NCBI GenBank assembly: GCA_028871265.1
Contig: JAGWNR010000031.1
Span: 1-7,193, forward strand
Length of the DNA: 7,193 bases
Source: Patescibacteria group bacterium
GTDB taxonomy: Bacteria > Patescibacteriota > Minisyncoccia > Phycocordibacterales > PALSA-1337
Direction of reading: 5' to 3'
The notes beneath the pieces are model-generated. The model was not told where the DNA came from. It worked only from the letters and a program-made list of their open reading frames with translations, and made no database searches. The translations under genes and the position numbers were made by a program. Positions 6,256-7,193 of this stretch are shown piece after piece (position 1 is the first letter of the stretch; every line of letters starts with the position of its first letter).

Positions 6256-7193
6256 ATGGCATACACAACTGAACAAATCCAAAAAGCTTTCGATAAATTA
6301 CCTGTTGACATCAAACAGGCTCTGAGCTCGATCGATACCACCGGAGTGGTCGTCGATATCGGTGAAAAATATGACCTGATGTACGACCAGATCAGCGAAT
6401 TGGCTGATGAGGTGGGTTTGGTCATGCTGGGGCTCTCACCATCGGCCATGTTTACCGCCAACATCGGCAGGAGAATGAAGACTGATTTCAGAAAATCCAC
6501 CGCTATTGCCGGAGACATCAACAAACAAATTTTTGACAAAATGCGCGATTCACTACGCAAAATGGAGGCTGAGGCCGAGGAAAAATTGGATAAAGGCGAA
6601 GCGCTGGATAATGCAAATGAAACACCAGACGACGATACTGTGCGAGTAACCAAACAATCCGTCGCCGAGGCGATAGAAAAGGCCGGCGGATTCATCATCG
6701 ACAAACCAGTCGAGCACGCGCCATATATATCCAGCGTCGATTTGACAGGGGTAAAGGAAACGCCAACCATGACCAAACCGAAACCGGATGCGGCTGTTGA
6801 ACCGTCAGATATGGCCATAGCAATGACCGAGACAGAGCAGAGAGCGACTGCTCCTAAAAAGATTGCGACGCCTACACCAAAAACATCGAAACCTTCTGTC
6901 GATTCAGCAATGCCTCTGGACCATTTACTAGGTGATACGCCGGAACCGGCAAAAGAGAAGTCTTCTACGATCGAACCGACTAAACCTCCCAGACAAACTC
7001 AACCTGTAGAGCCGGCTGGCAACCCAACCATTAAACCAAAGACGCCTTCTATTAGTATTGTCGACCTGCTCCTCTCCAAAGGTGTCGCTATGCCGATTGG
7101 TGACAGCGATAAAACGGACACCAACACATCACCAAAACCAGAGACAAAATCAAAGCCGTACGATGGTTCTGATCCTTATAGAGAGCCGTTGAC
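6256..7193 (+). CDS. Soluble helical-domain protein with Pro/Thr-rich tail, 3' end cut by window
   Basis: An open frame of 312 codons runs off the right edge with no stop. There is no signal peptide or membrane segment, so the product is probably cytoplasmic. Residues 1 to about 105 form an alpha-helical domain; landmarks are ADEVGLVMLGLSPSAMF (50-66), AIAGDINKQIF (83-93) and MRDSLRKME (96-104). This pattern matches my memory of an unnamed CPR domain common beside VirB6-like genes. Residues about 105-160 are acidic then mixed; 165-305 are rich in Pro, Thr, Lys and Ser and probably disordered, broken by two short hydrophobic patches, PLDHLLGD (220-227) and ISIVDLLLSKG (266-276). The last visible residues, DPYREPL (306-312), resemble a C-terminal motif of the same proteins, so the true end is probably close. 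The start is eight bases after the VirB6-like stop, without a Shine-Dalgarno sequence. Function unknown; a cytoplasmic partner of the channel's coiled-coil tail is a guess. Confidence 0.8.
   Translation, partial: MAYTTEQIQKAFDKLPVDIKQALSSIDTTGVVVDIGEKYDLMYDQISELADEVGLVMLGLSPSAMFTANIGRRMKTDFRKSTAIAGDINKQIFDKMRDSLRKMEAEAEEKLDKGEALDNANETPDDDTVRVTKQSVAEAIEKAGGFIIDKPVEHAPYISSVDLTGVKETPTMTKPKPDAAVEPSDMAIAMTETEQRATAPKKIATPTPKTSKPSVDSAMPLDHLLGDTPEPAKEKSSTIEPTKPPRQTQPVEPAGNPTIKPKTPSISIVDLLLSKGVAMPIGDSDKTDTNTSPKPETKSKPYDGSDPYREPL

Noticed and set aside
6003..6818. Minus-strand open frame of 271 codons spanning the end of the VirB6-like gene and the start of the next gene.
   Set aside because: It is antisense to two well-supported genes. 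Its Phe/Leu/Ser-rich sequence is what the reverse complement of Lys/Glu-rich coiled-coil codons gives, with no family motif.
1..7193. CRISPR array, tRNA or rRNA genes, transposase genes.
   Set aside because: No regularly spaced direct repeats, cloverleaf patterns, rRNA-like blocks or transposase motifs were seen by reading; the only large repeat is the foldback near 911-1094.

Overview
The window most likely comes from a member of the Patescibacteria / Candidate Phyla Radiation (CPR), probably a Parcubacteria-type genome. The only universally conserved gene, rsmA, has the NIPYYITG form of its adenine-methyltransferase motif. It is followed by a tight run of secreted and membrane proteins that I recognise from memory as unnamed CPR families around a VirB6/TrbL-like type IV secretion channel. 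All five starts lack a convincing Shine-Dalgarno sequence. Standard code is used: UGA terminates one gene and no long frame needs UGA read as an amino acid. Taxonomy is inferred from recollected family resemblance, not from a search.

Layout. Bases 1-123 are a promoter region with a perfect 12+1+12 palindrome (78-102). It lies between an extended -10 element reading right into rsmA and a weaker candidate reading left. Bases 124-918 encode RsmA, the 16S rRNA m6,2A dimethyltransferase, apparently from a leaderless mRNA. Bases 919-1211 hold no supported gene. They are dominated by a large imperfect foldback (core arms 916-990 and 1010-1089), whose first bases are the rsmA stop codon, and then by promoter-like sequence. 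From 1212 to the right edge four genes run on the + strand with gaps of 5, 63 and 8 bases, probably one operon: a single-pass anchored envelope protein (297 aa), an exported six-cysteine protein (542 aa), a VirB6/TrbL-like polytopic protein with a very long coiled-coil tail (814 aa), and a soluble protein with an N-terminal alpha-helical domain and a Pro/Thr/Lys-rich tail, cut by the window edge.

How they may work together. The VirB6/TrbL-like protein is the likely membrane channel. The two upstream proteins, one tethered and one exported, would sit on the outer face of the membrane. The last protein would act on the cytoplasmic side with the coiled-coil tail. In CPR such machines are suspected to serve DNA uptake, surface appendages or contact with host cells; nothing here decides between these. 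No ATPase (VirB4-like) is inside the window, but one would be expected nearby.

The least explained items are the foldback at 911-1094, the promoter palindrome, and a degenerate echo of that palindrome inside the rsmA coding sequence.
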